Shown here: one piece after another, positions 56,067 through 62,429 of the stretch
Layout of the letters: each line of letters opens with the position of its first letter
Numbering within the stretch: the stretch's first letter is position 1
Assembly: GCF_005280655.1 (NCBI RefSeq)
Contig: NZ_CP040058.1
Location: forward strand, 2,642,001-2,706,000
Origin: Anaerostipes rhamnosivorans
GTDB taxonomy: Bacteria > Bacillota > Clostridia > Lachnospirales > Lachnospiraceae
DNA length: 64,000 nt
Direction of reading: 5' to 3'
Made by a program: the position numbers and the translations under genes
Notes under the pieces: generated by a model
The model's database searches: none
Told to the model about the DNA's origin: nothing
What the model saw: the letters and a program-made list of their open reading frames with translations, nothing else

Positions 56067-56607
56067 TCAGCGCCTCCATCAAAGGATTTTTCTTTTTTTC
56101 TGTTTTTTTTGGCACTGAACGTAAAGCAGATGCAATGGTCATAATGTTTTCTTTTTCGATTTCTAACAGCATTTTTCTTTTTGATTGCACCTGCCGATCC
56201 AGAGCAATCAAATTTTTTTGCATACTATTTTCCATCCCATAAAATTCTTTGAGTGTCATTTCCTCATGTTCAATTAATTCATTCTCTTTTTCTTGAAGGT
56301 CGCAGAGCTGTTCAAACATCTTTTCTCTTTTCTGCTCAAACTCAAAACACTCGGCGTAAAGAAGACAATACCTATTGATCACAACTCCGTACAAATCATC
56401 ATTTTTTTCTATATTTTTTAGTAATTTTTTTATTCTGAGGAACTCTTTATGAGCAATTTTATTCTGTTTTACTTCCGGTTTTTCTCTAATTTCTTCCCCT
56501 GTCAACAAAGATTGTTCAGCCTGCTTGCGTTGGCGCATTTCCTTCTTTGTCCGATGGGAACGACCTTCCATCTCAATTATATTTGTTGGCTTTGTGGGTG
56601 TTGGCCT
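56056..56607 (-). CDS. Terminase small subunit (P27 type), AGG start
   Basis: 183 residues that recognise the packaging site. P27-type proteins begin MPxPxKPT... and continue through EMEGRSHRTK; that N-terminus is here only if translation starts at AGG (56607), 7 nt after TAGGAGG. The first ATG at 56571 is 12 codons inside and lacks a ribosome site. VKQNKIAHKEFLRIKKLL and a long coiled coil follow. Confidence 0.87.
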   Translation of the reverse strand, partial: RPTPTKPTNIIEMEGRSHRTKKEMRQRKQAEQSLLTGEEIREKPEVKQNKIAHKEFLRIKKLLKNIEKNDDLYGVVINRYCLLYAECFEFEQKREKMFEQLCDLQEKENELIEHEEMTLKEFYGMENSMQKNLIALDRQVQSKRKMLLEIEKENIMTIASALRSVPKKTEKKKNPLMEALNGS

Positions 56608-56610
56608 TAA

Positions 56611-56736
56611 TATCCCTCCTATCTTTTCAAATTTGAAAACCTGATGTGGGAATAAATTATAGATAAAGGTAGGGCGTCGGTCTACACGACCGATGGTATT
56701 TCATTTTTCCACCCCCAGGGGGGTACCTGCTACATC
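56611..56736. other. Candidate cos/packaging region
   Basis: 125-nt non-coding interval between HNH and small terminase, where HNH-associated cos phages have their cohesive ends. It contains ACCCCC-A-GGGGGGT (56711-56724), a hairpin CGGTC-tacac-GACCG (56678-56692) and the palindrome TTTTCAAATTTGAAAA (56624-56639). Confidence 0.5.
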
Positions 56737-57120
56737 TTATCTGCTACTGTTCTGCTCCTCGACAATCCGTTTCAATATCCTTCTGCTTATGTTCCCCTTC
56801 TCTGCCTCTTCGTGATGATACCCGCAGAGAGTAATCAGGTTGTCATCATCCAGCCGCTTATCCCATGCTTGACACAACGGCTCAATATGATGCACTGATA
56901 TGTTTTTATAGTTATGTTCCTCTACTGTTCCCGCGATCTTTCTGATGCAGCATTGGCAAAGGTAAGCGTCTCTTTCCCGGATCCTTATGCTTTTCTTTGT
57001 CCATACCCTTGATCTGTGGAACTTTGTTTCCTTTGTATTCTTCTTATTTGTTTGTGGCTTTTTCCCACAGTTGAACTTACTGTCATGGATCCTTCCACAA
57101 TATTTACAACTTTTCAGCAT
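56737..57120 (-). CDS. HNH endonuclease
   Basis: 127 residues with zinc-binding Cys pairs (KSCKYCGRIH; CQCCIRK) and the HNH core ISVHHIEPLCQAW ... NLITLCGYHHEEAE. HNH proteins next to terminase assist cos cleavage. ATG preceded by AGGAGG with 5-nt spacing, and 18 nt downstream of the tRNA gene, so the two are co-transcribed. Confidence 0.93.
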   Translation of the reverse strand: MLKSCKYCGRIHDSKFNCGKKPQTNKKNTKETKFHRSRVWTKKSIRIRERDAYLCQCCIRKIAGTVEEHNYKNISVHHIEPLCQAWDKRLDDDNLITLCGYHHEEAEKGNISRRILKRIVEEQNSSR

Positions 57121-57138
57121 CTTATCCTCCTGACAAAA

Positions 57139-57209
57139 TTGCGGACATAGGAGTCGAACCTATAACTTCGGCTAAGGAGACCGACATGATACCCTTTCAC
57201 TAATCCGCG
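57139..57209 (-). tRNA. Initiator-like tRNA with CCU anticodon
   Basis: 71-nt cloverleaf. Acceptor CGCGGAT pairs with GTCCGCA except C1xA72, which is unpaired as in bacterial initiator tRNA; discriminator is A. D stem GTGA/TCAT with GG in the loop; anticodon stem TCGGT/GCCGA (29:41 and 30:40 are G-C, 31:39 is T-G); loop CTCCTTA gives anticodon CCU; 4-nt variable loop; T arm ATAGG-TTCGACT-CCTAT. No CCA is encoded. It decodes AGG. An elongator tRNA-Arg(CCU) would normally have a paired 1:72. Located at the head of the late operon whose genes start with AGG. Confidence 0.85.
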
Positions 57210-57221
57210 CCACTCCACAAA

Positions 57222-57266
57222 ATAAAGGAACAAGGACTGTTGCCGTTTGGCTACCTTCCCTGTTCC
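57222..57266 (-). terminator. Terminator upstream of the tRNA
   Basis: On the minus strand GGAACAgGGA and its complement TCCtTGTTCC form a stem followed by TTTATTTT. It separates the RinA/ArpU-like gene from the tRNA and late genes, so late expression may need antitermination or a promoter inside this interval. Confidence 0.7.
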
Positions 57267-57319
57267 CTATTCCGATACTACTATAATACTATAAAAAAAG
57301 GATTCTGATTACGGTCATT

Positions 57320-57721
57320 CTATATTTTTTTTGACAGCAAGAAGTAAAACTTTCTACGTCTATCATAGAACATATCCTTTTCGCACGGAATGTTCATTAC
57401 TGTCTTTAAGTATTTGAATGTAACATTTTCTTCTGTAACTGCTTTTAGAAGATATTGATAGATATCACCATCCGCCTCAATGGCTGTTTGTTCAATTATC
57501 TGGCAATTTCTATCCGCCTGCTGCCGAACTATTGCAAGATTCTGTGTCGCATCATTACTCCCATTTCCCTTTGGCATCCCGTCCATGTCCTGGCTTCCCA
57601 CCGTGTCCGTCTTGTACTTTAATATATCCCGGAACTCCGTGTATCTGAGTGCAAAATGATAAGCCTGGTAGAATGCATGCTTAGTAATTCCCCATTTCCT
57701 CTCAGACAACGGTTTAGGCAT
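57320..57721 (-). CDS. Putative late-gene regulator (RinA/ArpU-like)
   Basis: 133 residues, helical, sigma-like end YDRRRKFYFLLSKK. Such proteins precede HNH-terminase modules in phages of Firmicutes and are often late-transcription activators; the assignment here rests on position and that C-terminus. ATG at 57721 with AAAGGAG upstream. The GTG at 57787 would overlap the preceding small gene. Confidence 0.6.
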   Translation of the reverse strand: MPKPLSERKWGITKHAFYQAYHFALRYTEFRDILKYKTDTVGSQDMDGMPKGNGSNDATQNLAIVRQQADRNCQIIEQTAIEADGDIYQYLLKAVTEENVTFKYLKTVMNIPCEKDMFYDRRRKFYFLLSKKI

Positions 57722-57851
57722 GTTTTTTGTCTCCTTTTGTTCCAGGATAATTAATCCTGCATCCTTGTCCAGCTTTCCAGTAATCACATTCCTTGCACTT
57801 CTTTTTATTACAGTAGTTCTCTGCTTCCTTTAAAATTTCTCTCTCTGTCAT
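57714..57851 (-). CDS. Small cysteine-rich protein
   Basis: 45 residues with four Cys (NYCNKKKCKECDYW, GCRI), a probable zinc knuckle. ATG at 57851; its stop overlaps the start of the regulator gene by 8 nt. Function unknown. Confidence 0.6.
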   Translation of the reverse strand: MTEREILKEAENYCNKKKCKECDYWKAGQGCRINYPGTKGDKKHA

Positions 57852-57865
57852 TGTTTGTGTCCTCC

Positions 57866-58861
57866 CTATACCACATACTTTTTATGATCTGCTTTTACAT
57901 TTTCCTGGGTTGATTTTGCATAGATGGAAGTGGTTTGTATGTCGTTATGTCCCAAAAGCTGCTGAACTTCTTCCATCGGCATTCCTCTGTTTAAAGCGTT
58001 TGTTGCTACGGTCCTGCGGAACCGGTGCGGATGTGCTTTCTTTACTCCTGCACGTTTCCCAAGCTCGCAGATCATACTTTCTATTCCTTCTTTCTTCAGC
58101 CTGCTATGCGGCCGCCGCAGATGAACGAATAGAGCTTCGTTGTCGTCTTCTCTGTCATTTATGTATTCTGTCAAGGTTAGGATGGCTTTAGGATTTAAGT
58201 ATACAACTCTTTCTTTCCCGCCCTTTCCATATACGGTTAATTCGTCCCCGGCGATATCTTCCCTATTCGCCTTAACAATTTCTGATACCCGGCATCCGGT
58301 ACTATAAAGAACATCTATGATTGCCAGATCTCTTTTATTTGTCGTCTCACGTCTTAATTTTTCAAGTTCGATTTCTGAATACGGTTTTTTAATTCGATAG
58401 TCCTGCTTGATCTTTGCAACCTTCCTGGCCGGACTGTGCTGAAGGTATCCTTCTTCCTGCTGCCAGTTAAAGAAAGATTTTAATACCCGCAACTCGTTAT
58501 CTTGCGTCACTTTAGATATATTATCTCTCATTGCCCGTTCAGCCAAATAGTACCGGATATCATTTGTATCAATATTCTTGATATCCTTTTGAATCTCATG
58601 AAAGAATCTTTGCAGGACATAACCGTAATAGTTTAATGTCTCCATAGAGAGTCCGGATACCTTTTTAGAGACAAAGAACATGTTATACATCTTGTGATCC
58701 TCGTCTTGATTATAGATTGTTAATTCCGTCTTTCGATCATCAATTTCATAATTATTTAACACCAGATACATGCTTTGTTGCACCGTTGAAAGTTGTTCCG
58801 GAGTAAACTTGACGGATAACCTGACTAGCAATGTGTTGACCAATTCTTCTTTTTTGTTCAT
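57866..58861 (-). CDS. Tyrosine recombinase (XerD-like)
   Basis: 331 residues. N-terminal SAM-like core-binding domain, C-terminal catalytic domain with Arg in STGCRVSEIV, Lys in the GKGGKERVVYL hairpin, HPHRFRRTVAT, and LLGHNDIQTTSIYA containing the nucleophilic Tyr. Sits before the late operon rather than at a prophage end, so it may resolve multimers or perform a rearrangement. A dedicated integrase could lie outside the window. Confidence 0.92.
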   Translation of the reverse strand: MNKKEELVNTLLVRLSVKFTPEQLSTVQQSMYLVLNNYEIDDRKTELTIYNQDEDHKMYNMFFVSKKVSGLSMETLNYYGYVLQRFFHEIQKDIKNIDTNDIRYYLAERAMRDNISKVTQDNELRVLKSFFNWQQEEGYLQHSPARKVAKIKQDYRIKKPYSEIELEKLRRETTNKRDLAIIDVLYSTGCRVSEIVKANREDIAGDELTVYGKGGKERVVYLNPKAILTLTEYINDREDDNEALFVHLRRPHSRLKKEGIESMICELGKRAGVKKAHPHRFRRTVATNALNRGMPMEEVQQLLGHNDIQTTSIYAKSTQENVKADHKKYVV

Positions 58862-58972
58862 AGCTCTTTTTTAGGAAGATATCTATTGTCCGCGGAACCT
58901 ATCCTCCTTTCTTTTCTTTTTTCATATTCCCCTCTCTATTCACATTGTGAATTCATTAATCTTTTTGGATTC

Positions 58973-59149
58973 TTATTTTTTAAAAAGTTCTGGTCTATAT
59001 TTTCTTATAATTCTTACCGCCATAATCTGTCTGCATTTACTTATTGCGCTGTCAAACTCTTTCTTATCTTCTGTATTCTGTGAACTTAACATTGAAAACT
59101 CTCCGCAGCAACGACTTAGTAATCTTAAAATCTGTTCTTGATTCCACAA
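58973..59149 (-). CDS. Small hypothetical phage protein
   Basis: 58 residues from a TTG at 59149 (QEQILRLLSRCCGEFSMLSS...), or 39 residues from the ATG at 59092 which has GGAGAG upstream. Helical, with two adjacent Cys in the longer form. Overlaps the end of the SPFH-like gene in another frame. Similar small proteins occur in clostridial phages; function unknown. Confidence 0.5.
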   Translation of the reverse strand: MWNQEQILRLLSRCCGEFSMLSSQNTEDKKEFDSAISKCRQIMAVRIIRKYRPELFKK

Positions 59150-59492
59150 ATTGAGAATCTTTTGTCTGCACCTTAACCCCTTTCATAGTCCTCTCTTGAA
59201 CAGTTGTTTCTATTTTATATACCTTATCCAAAGGAGACTTAAAGGATATCCCTTCCTTTAATGTTTTACTGCTCGTACCTCCAAAAGCGGACCATTTAAT
59301 ACCAACATTGTTTGCTGGAACATATGCCATGCAAAATGTTATAACCAAGAAAAGTGTTAACGGGATAATTGCAAATAGTTGTTTCTTCCCCGGGCTGAAA
59401 TAGTGACCATTATCATCTACGTCCTTTTTAATTCCAAATATCATAACTGTTACCACTGTTGCCAAAAGCAATAAAATCTTTACTAAAAACAT
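59064..59492 (-). CDS. SPFH/prohibitin-like protein, truncated
   Basis: 142 residues: two N-terminal membrane helices (3-20 and about 40-57), then the beginning of an SPFH domain (VGIKWSAFGG, TVQERTMKGVKVQTKDSQFV). Family members continue for another 100-150 residues after this point. Here an unrelated 30-residue tail follows, overlapping the next small gene, so the gene was probably fused by deletion. ATG with GGAGG upstream. Confidence 0.65.
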   Translation of the reverse strand: MFLVKILLLLATVVTVMIFGIKKDVDDNGHYFSPGKKQLFAIIPLTLFLVITFCMAYVPANNVGIKWSAFGGTSSKTLKEGISFKSPLDKVYKIETTVQERTMKGVKVQTKDSQFVESRTDFKITKSLLRRVFNVKFTEYRR

Positions 59493-59557
59493 TTTTTATA
59501 CCTCCATTTTTTTAATTTCCCCGTACAGCCGATAGGACAGCTAAATCTCAGTTTCGG

Positions 59558-59573
59558 TATGTATCACTACACA
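59558..59573. promoter_or_regulatory. Operator copy for RHH protein (downstream)
   Basis: TATGTA-tcac-TACACA, a one-mismatch version of the palindrome TGTGTA-N4-TACACA found in front of the RHH gene. It overlaps the 3' end of that gene and faces the SPFH-like gene promoter region. Confidence 0.55.
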
Positions 59574-59734
59574 CCATTACGCACCAAATACTCACTTAAT
59601 GCCTGCCGGATCACCCAGGAAATTGAGCGATCTTCCCTTTGGCAATACTTAATCAACTGTTTCATTTGTTCAGGTTCCATGCTAACATTTTGACGAATAT
59701 ATTTTTGTTCCGGCTCCTTTTTCTGTCTTGCCAT
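59567..59734 (-). CDS. Ribbon-helix-helix protein (CopG-like)
   Basis: 55 residues. Strand KYIRQNVSMEPEQMKQLIKYC and helix RSISWVIRQALSEYL fit the RHH fold. ATG at 59734 follows AAAGGAG by 9 nt. Flanked by two copies of a 16-bp palindrome, so probably autoregulated. Confidence 0.8.
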   Translation of the reverse strand: MARQKKEPEQKYIRQNVSMEPEQMKQLIKYCQREDRSISWVIRQALSEYLVRNGV

Positions 59735-59755
59735 GTTGAAACACTCCTTTCCTGA

Positions 59756-59771
59756 TGTGTAGCAATACACA
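59756..59771. promoter_or_regulatory. Operator copy for RHH protein (upstream)
   Basis: Perfect palindrome TGTGTA-gcaa-TACACA just upstream of the RHH start. Matches the imperfect copy at 59558-59573. Confidence 0.65.
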
Positions 59772-59790
59772 AATTTTTTAATATCTCAGT

Positions 59791-60576
59791 TTAACCATCA
59801 TAGCAACTACAAGGGATTTCGTTTTCCTCATAAAATTGGCACATACTGATCTGGCTATCTTCCCATTCCATGTAGTTTTTCCATGCAAAACTCCTTCCAA
59901 GTCCTTTTACTTTAATAAGCTGGTTCTGCGCATTGTCCTCTATTGTGATTGCCCTATTAAATAATTCCGGATAGTCCCGTCTTAGCGCCTTGATTTCGGT
60001 CTTTTTCATAGATGGGCAAAAGAAACAGCTGCTCTTTCCTGGAAGTTCAAGTCCTTCCTCCTGTATAGCCTTAATACAATCCTCTCTGTACCAATCCCAA
60101 TCAATCAATGCATAAATTTTCTTATATTTCTTGTCTTGTAAATCAATAGCAAATGCATGTTCCTTTCTTCTCACTTCTCCTGCATCATACCCAATATACT
60201 TATTTATTTTCTTCCCTGTCTTCCATATTTCTTTACATTCAGGGTGATGGTTGCAATATTTATCCTGAGGCCCGATCTTGTGTTTTAAACTACATTTCTT
60301 CCATCCATATGCTATGCTAGGAAGAGAATGGGATTTTAAGCACTCTTCTTCTAATGTAAACACATTCCCTTCTTTATCTACATTTCTCACAACTGTAATT
60401 TGCGGTAATCCATGGATTTTAAGCCACTCATTAAATCTACTTACATGCTTATATGTATGTGGATGTTCTCCTCCTGTATCTGAAAACAAGATCAGGTCAA
60501 TAGGAATTTTCCTTCTATACATACCAATAATCATTGCAGTACTATTCGTTCCTCCACCAAATGATACAATGTTCAT
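59791..60576 (-). CDS. PAPS-reductase-like (PP-loop) protein
   Basis: 261 residues. N-terminal PP-loop NIVSFGGGTNSTAM for ATP, then cysteine sites KCSLKHK and SSCFFCPSMKKTE which may bind Zn or Fe-S. Phage members of this family are related to DndC and may act in sulfur or base modification of nucleic acid. No dnd partner genes are nearby. ATG with AGGAAGG upstream. Confidence 0.8.
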   Translation of the reverse strand: MNIVSFGGGTNSTAMIIGMYRRKIPIDLILFSDTGGEHPHTYKHVSRFNEWLKIHGLPQITVVRNVDKEGNVFTLEEECLKSHSLPSIAYGWKKCSLKHKIGPQDKYCNHHPECKEIWKTGKKINKYIGYDAGEVRRKEHAFAIDLQDKKYKKIYALIDWDWYREDCIKAIQEEGLELPGKSSCFFCPSMKKTEIKALRRDYPELFNRAITIEDNAQNQLIKVKGLGRSFAWKNYMEWEDSQISMCQFYEENEIPCSCYDG

Positions 60577-60599
60577 GTCCTTCCTCCTAAATTCTAATT

Positions 60600-60758
60600 T
60601 TATTCATCTGTTGCAAATTCACAGATTGCTAAAATATCATCTATACAAAACTCTAGATCTTCTGCAATATCACATACAATCGTGCCACCTTTGCTCTCTT
60701 GCCCGTCCATTTCAGCCACGCATTTTCCGCATCTATTTTGACTATTACATCTAATCAT
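60600..60758 (-). CDS. Small Cys-rich protein
   Basis: 52 residues, zinc-ribbon-like N-terminus (IRCNSQNRCGKC). ATG at 60758 with GAGGAGG upstream. Not recognised. Confidence 0.55.
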   Translation of the reverse strand: MIRCNSQNRCGKCVAEMDGQESKGGTIVCDIAEDLEFCIDDILAICEFATDE

Positions 60759-60807
60759 CTTTTCCTCCTCAAATACTAAAAATACGGGGTTTTGCACCTT
60801 GCACGAT

Positions 60808-60845
60808 CCGGAGTTGAACCGGCTCGTTCAGGGAATCGAACCCCT
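60808..60845 (-). other. Two tRNA T-arm-like hairpins
   Basis: On the minus strand two adjacent stem-loops have T-arm form: AGGGG-TTCGATT-CCCT and CCGG-TTCAACT-CCGG, 7 nt apart. I could not build a full cloverleaf around either. They may be remnants of a tandem tRNA cluster or a tRNA-like structure. The region 60776-60873 contains no protein. Confidence 0.4.
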
Positions 60846-60873
60846 CTGCACCCCGCTGGATGTCCGTCACCCA

Positions 60874-61020
60874 CTAATTTTTATATCCTGGACAATAGTA
60901 ATCTGTCGCTACATAATCATCTATTGGTTTACAATAAACCATTTCGCCCTCGTCATTGTCCTTCACCAATTCGCCTTTTATGCAAGTGGCGCAGCATTTA
61001 TCGTCATACCACTCTTCCAT
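60874..61020 (-). CDS. Small Cys-rich protein
   Basis: 48 residues (MEEWYDDKCCATCIKGELV...YYCPGYKN) with CxxC-type pairs, likely a zinc-binding early phage protein. TTAGGAGG lies 6 nt before the ATG. Confidence 0.6.
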   Translation of the reverse strand: MEEWYDDKCCATCIKGELVKDNDEGEMVYCKPIDDYVATDYYCPGYKN

Positions 61021-61043
61021 ATTGCCCTCCTAAATCCTAATTT

Positions 61044-61214
61044 TCAGTCTTCTACAATGTCACACTCTGGAATTATATACTTCTGATTATTGGTGCTCAT
61101 ACACTCATTTGTTTTGCAGTCTATTTCTGGATCTGTAATGCACTGTCTTCCGATGCAAAATATACACCCAAGGTTTATGCATCGGTCAACTTCTACTATC
61201 TTCGTTTCGTTCAT
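61044..61214 (-). CDS. Small Cys-rich protein
   Basis: 56 residues with six or more Cys (DRCINLGCIFCIGRQC...). ATG with AAGGGAG upstream. Not recognised; similar in style to its neighbours. Confidence 0.55.
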   Translation of the reverse strand: MNETKIVEVDRCINLGCIFCIGRQCITDPEIDCKTNECMSTNNQKYIIPECDIVED

Positions 61215-61234
61215 ATCTGTATCTCCCTTCTTTT

Positions 61235-61420
61235 CTAAATTCTAATTTCTTCATATCCCATATCCAGATATTCTTCTGCAAACGGACGAAGGTATTCTTT
61301 ATAAATGTAGTTTTCTTTTTCTAATTCATCTTTTCCCTCTAATTCAGAGTCTGGTATTTCCACCTCATCTACGTGCTCTGCGCCTTCATATCCAATTCCG
61401 CATTTCATTCTTATTTTCAT
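61235..61420 (-). CDS. Hypothetical early protein, paralogue A
   Basis: 61 residues (MKIRMKCGIGYEGAEHV...), clearly homologous over its whole length to the protein encoded at 62037-62216. Acidic; C-terminal helix EEYLDMGYEEI. AGGAGG upstream. Confidence 0.65.
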   Translation of the reverse strand: MKIRMKCGIGYEGAEHVDEVEIPDSELEGKDELEKENYIYKEYLRPFAEEYLDMGYEEIRI

Positions 61421-61440
61421 TGCTTATCCTCCTTAATATT

Positions 61441-61644
61441 CTAATCCTTAGGCATCCTGTATTTCCCATTCTTAGTGGCATGCTCTATTTCTTTAAACAC
61501 TTCTATTGCTCTTTGTCTGCTACCATAGGTGCCAACAATAATATTTATTCTTCTGTCTTCTGTAGATTTTATTTTTATTACTTTCCCAGACTGAATAAAT
61601 TCATAGGCATCATATTCTTCACCACTTTGTGCTAAGATTATCAT
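61441..61644 (-). CDS. Hypothetical early protein
   Basis: 67 residues, mixed alpha/beta (MIILAQSGEEYDAYEF...GTYGSRQRAIEVFKEIE). This small protein type is frequent in clostridial phage early regions; function unknown. GAGGAGG upstream. Confidence 0.6.
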   Translation of the reverse strand: MIILAQSGEEYDAYEFIQSGKVIKIKSTEDRRINIIVGTYGSRQRAIEVFKEIEHATKNGKYRMPKD

Positions 61645-61661
61645 TTTACCTCCTCAAAATT

Positions 61662-62012
61662 TTAAATTATACCTCTTGTTGCAGACCAAGTGATTCTCTC
61701 AATATGAAACACAAAGTATTCCACATTTTGTTTTGCTCCCCACTCTTCTTTTCCTTTTCCAATTGATAAATGGCATTCCGCTATAAACTCTGGTACGTTA
61801 TTCCCATAACCATTCCTAAAATGTACCAGAAAAGAACGGCCTGTGCTCGTCTCTATCAAACATTCTTTAATACCTTCCCAGTGTTCTTCTGGATATCCCA
61901 ACTCCCTGAGAATACGCTTTGTCCAATATGGTTTGATTTCTCTGTATTCTTCACGCTTTTCACCAGTAAGAATCATCTGGAACCATTTTCTTTTTATCGG
62001 TAATAATAGCAT
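61662..62012 (-). CDS. ASCH-domain protein
   Basis: 116 residues with the ASCH beta-barrel: LLLPIKRKWFQMILTGEKREEYRE at the N-terminus and FRNGYG in the middle. ASCH domains bind RNA or nucleotides; some act as RNases. ATG with TAGGGGG upstream. Confidence 0.82.
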   Translation of the reverse strand: MLLLPIKRKWFQMILTGEKREEYREIKPYWTKRILRELGYPEEHWEGIKECLIETSTGRSFLVHFRNGYGNNVPEFIAECHLSIGKGKEEWGAKQNVEYFVFHIERITWSATRGII

Positions 62013-62036
62013 CCTATCCCCCTAAATCTTAATTTT

Positions 62037-62216
62037 TTATATCTCCTCATACGACAACTCTAAATGCTCCATCCCAAATGGGCGAAGATATTTTTCATAA
62101 ATATAGCTGTCTTTTTCCGTTTCATCCATCCCTTTCAGTTCCGATTCTTGTATTTCAACCTCTTCTACGTATTCTGCTCCTACGTACCCGATTCCACATT
62201 TCATTCTTAATTTCAT
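62037..62216 (-). CDS. Hypothetical early protein, paralogue B
   Basis: 59 residues, roughly 60 percent identical by eye to the 61235-61420 product (MKLRMKCGIGYVGAEYV...). AGGAGG just upstream. The pair flanks two unrelated genes, indicating a local duplication. Confidence 0.65.
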   Translation of the reverse strand: MKLRMKCGIGYVGAEYVEEVEIQESELKGMDETEKDSYIYEKYLRPFGMEHLELSYEEI

Positions 62217-62253
62217 TCCCTCACCTCCTAAAATGCTAATATAGGTGAGTTTT

Positions 62254-62373
62254 CTAAGCGTATTTGATTATTCGTATAATAATCAAAACAATAGAAATTA
62301 TTATGCCAAGTGAAAAACTAATGAAATTCTGGAGAGCTTCGTTGCAATGCCGGAATTTTTTTGTCTTTTTCAT
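62254..62373 (-). CDS. Small membrane protein
   Basis: 39 residues with a basic N-terminus and one hydrophobic helix (ISFSLGIIISIVLIIIRII). Unknown role. Confidence 0.5.
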   Translation of the reverse strand: MKKTKKFRHCNEALQNFISFSLGIIISIVLIIIRIIKYA

Positions 62374-62429
62374 TTTTATCGTTTCGCCCCTTTCTCTGGC
62401 CGGAACCAGTCCACTTCTTCTATTCACCG

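Noticed and set aside
45427..56607. AGG codons as mere parts of Shine-Dalgarno sequences for internal ATG starts
   Set aside because: The internal ATG/GTG/TTG codons are 36-231 nt downstream, far beyond Shine-Dalgarno range, and would remove conserved N-terminal residues. A separate ribosome site already precedes each AGG.
45427..56607. Sequencing errors turning ATG into AGG
   Set aside because: Seven identical T-to-G changes limited to start codons with reading frames otherwise intact are improbable. Neighbouring genes keep ATG or GTG.
57139..57209. Ordinary phage-encoded elongator tRNA-Arg(CCU) supplementing rare AGG codons
   Set aside because: Possible, but the C1xA72 mismatch and the resemblance of acceptor and anticodon stems to tRNA-fMet fit an initiator better, and seven AGG codons stand exactly at start positions.
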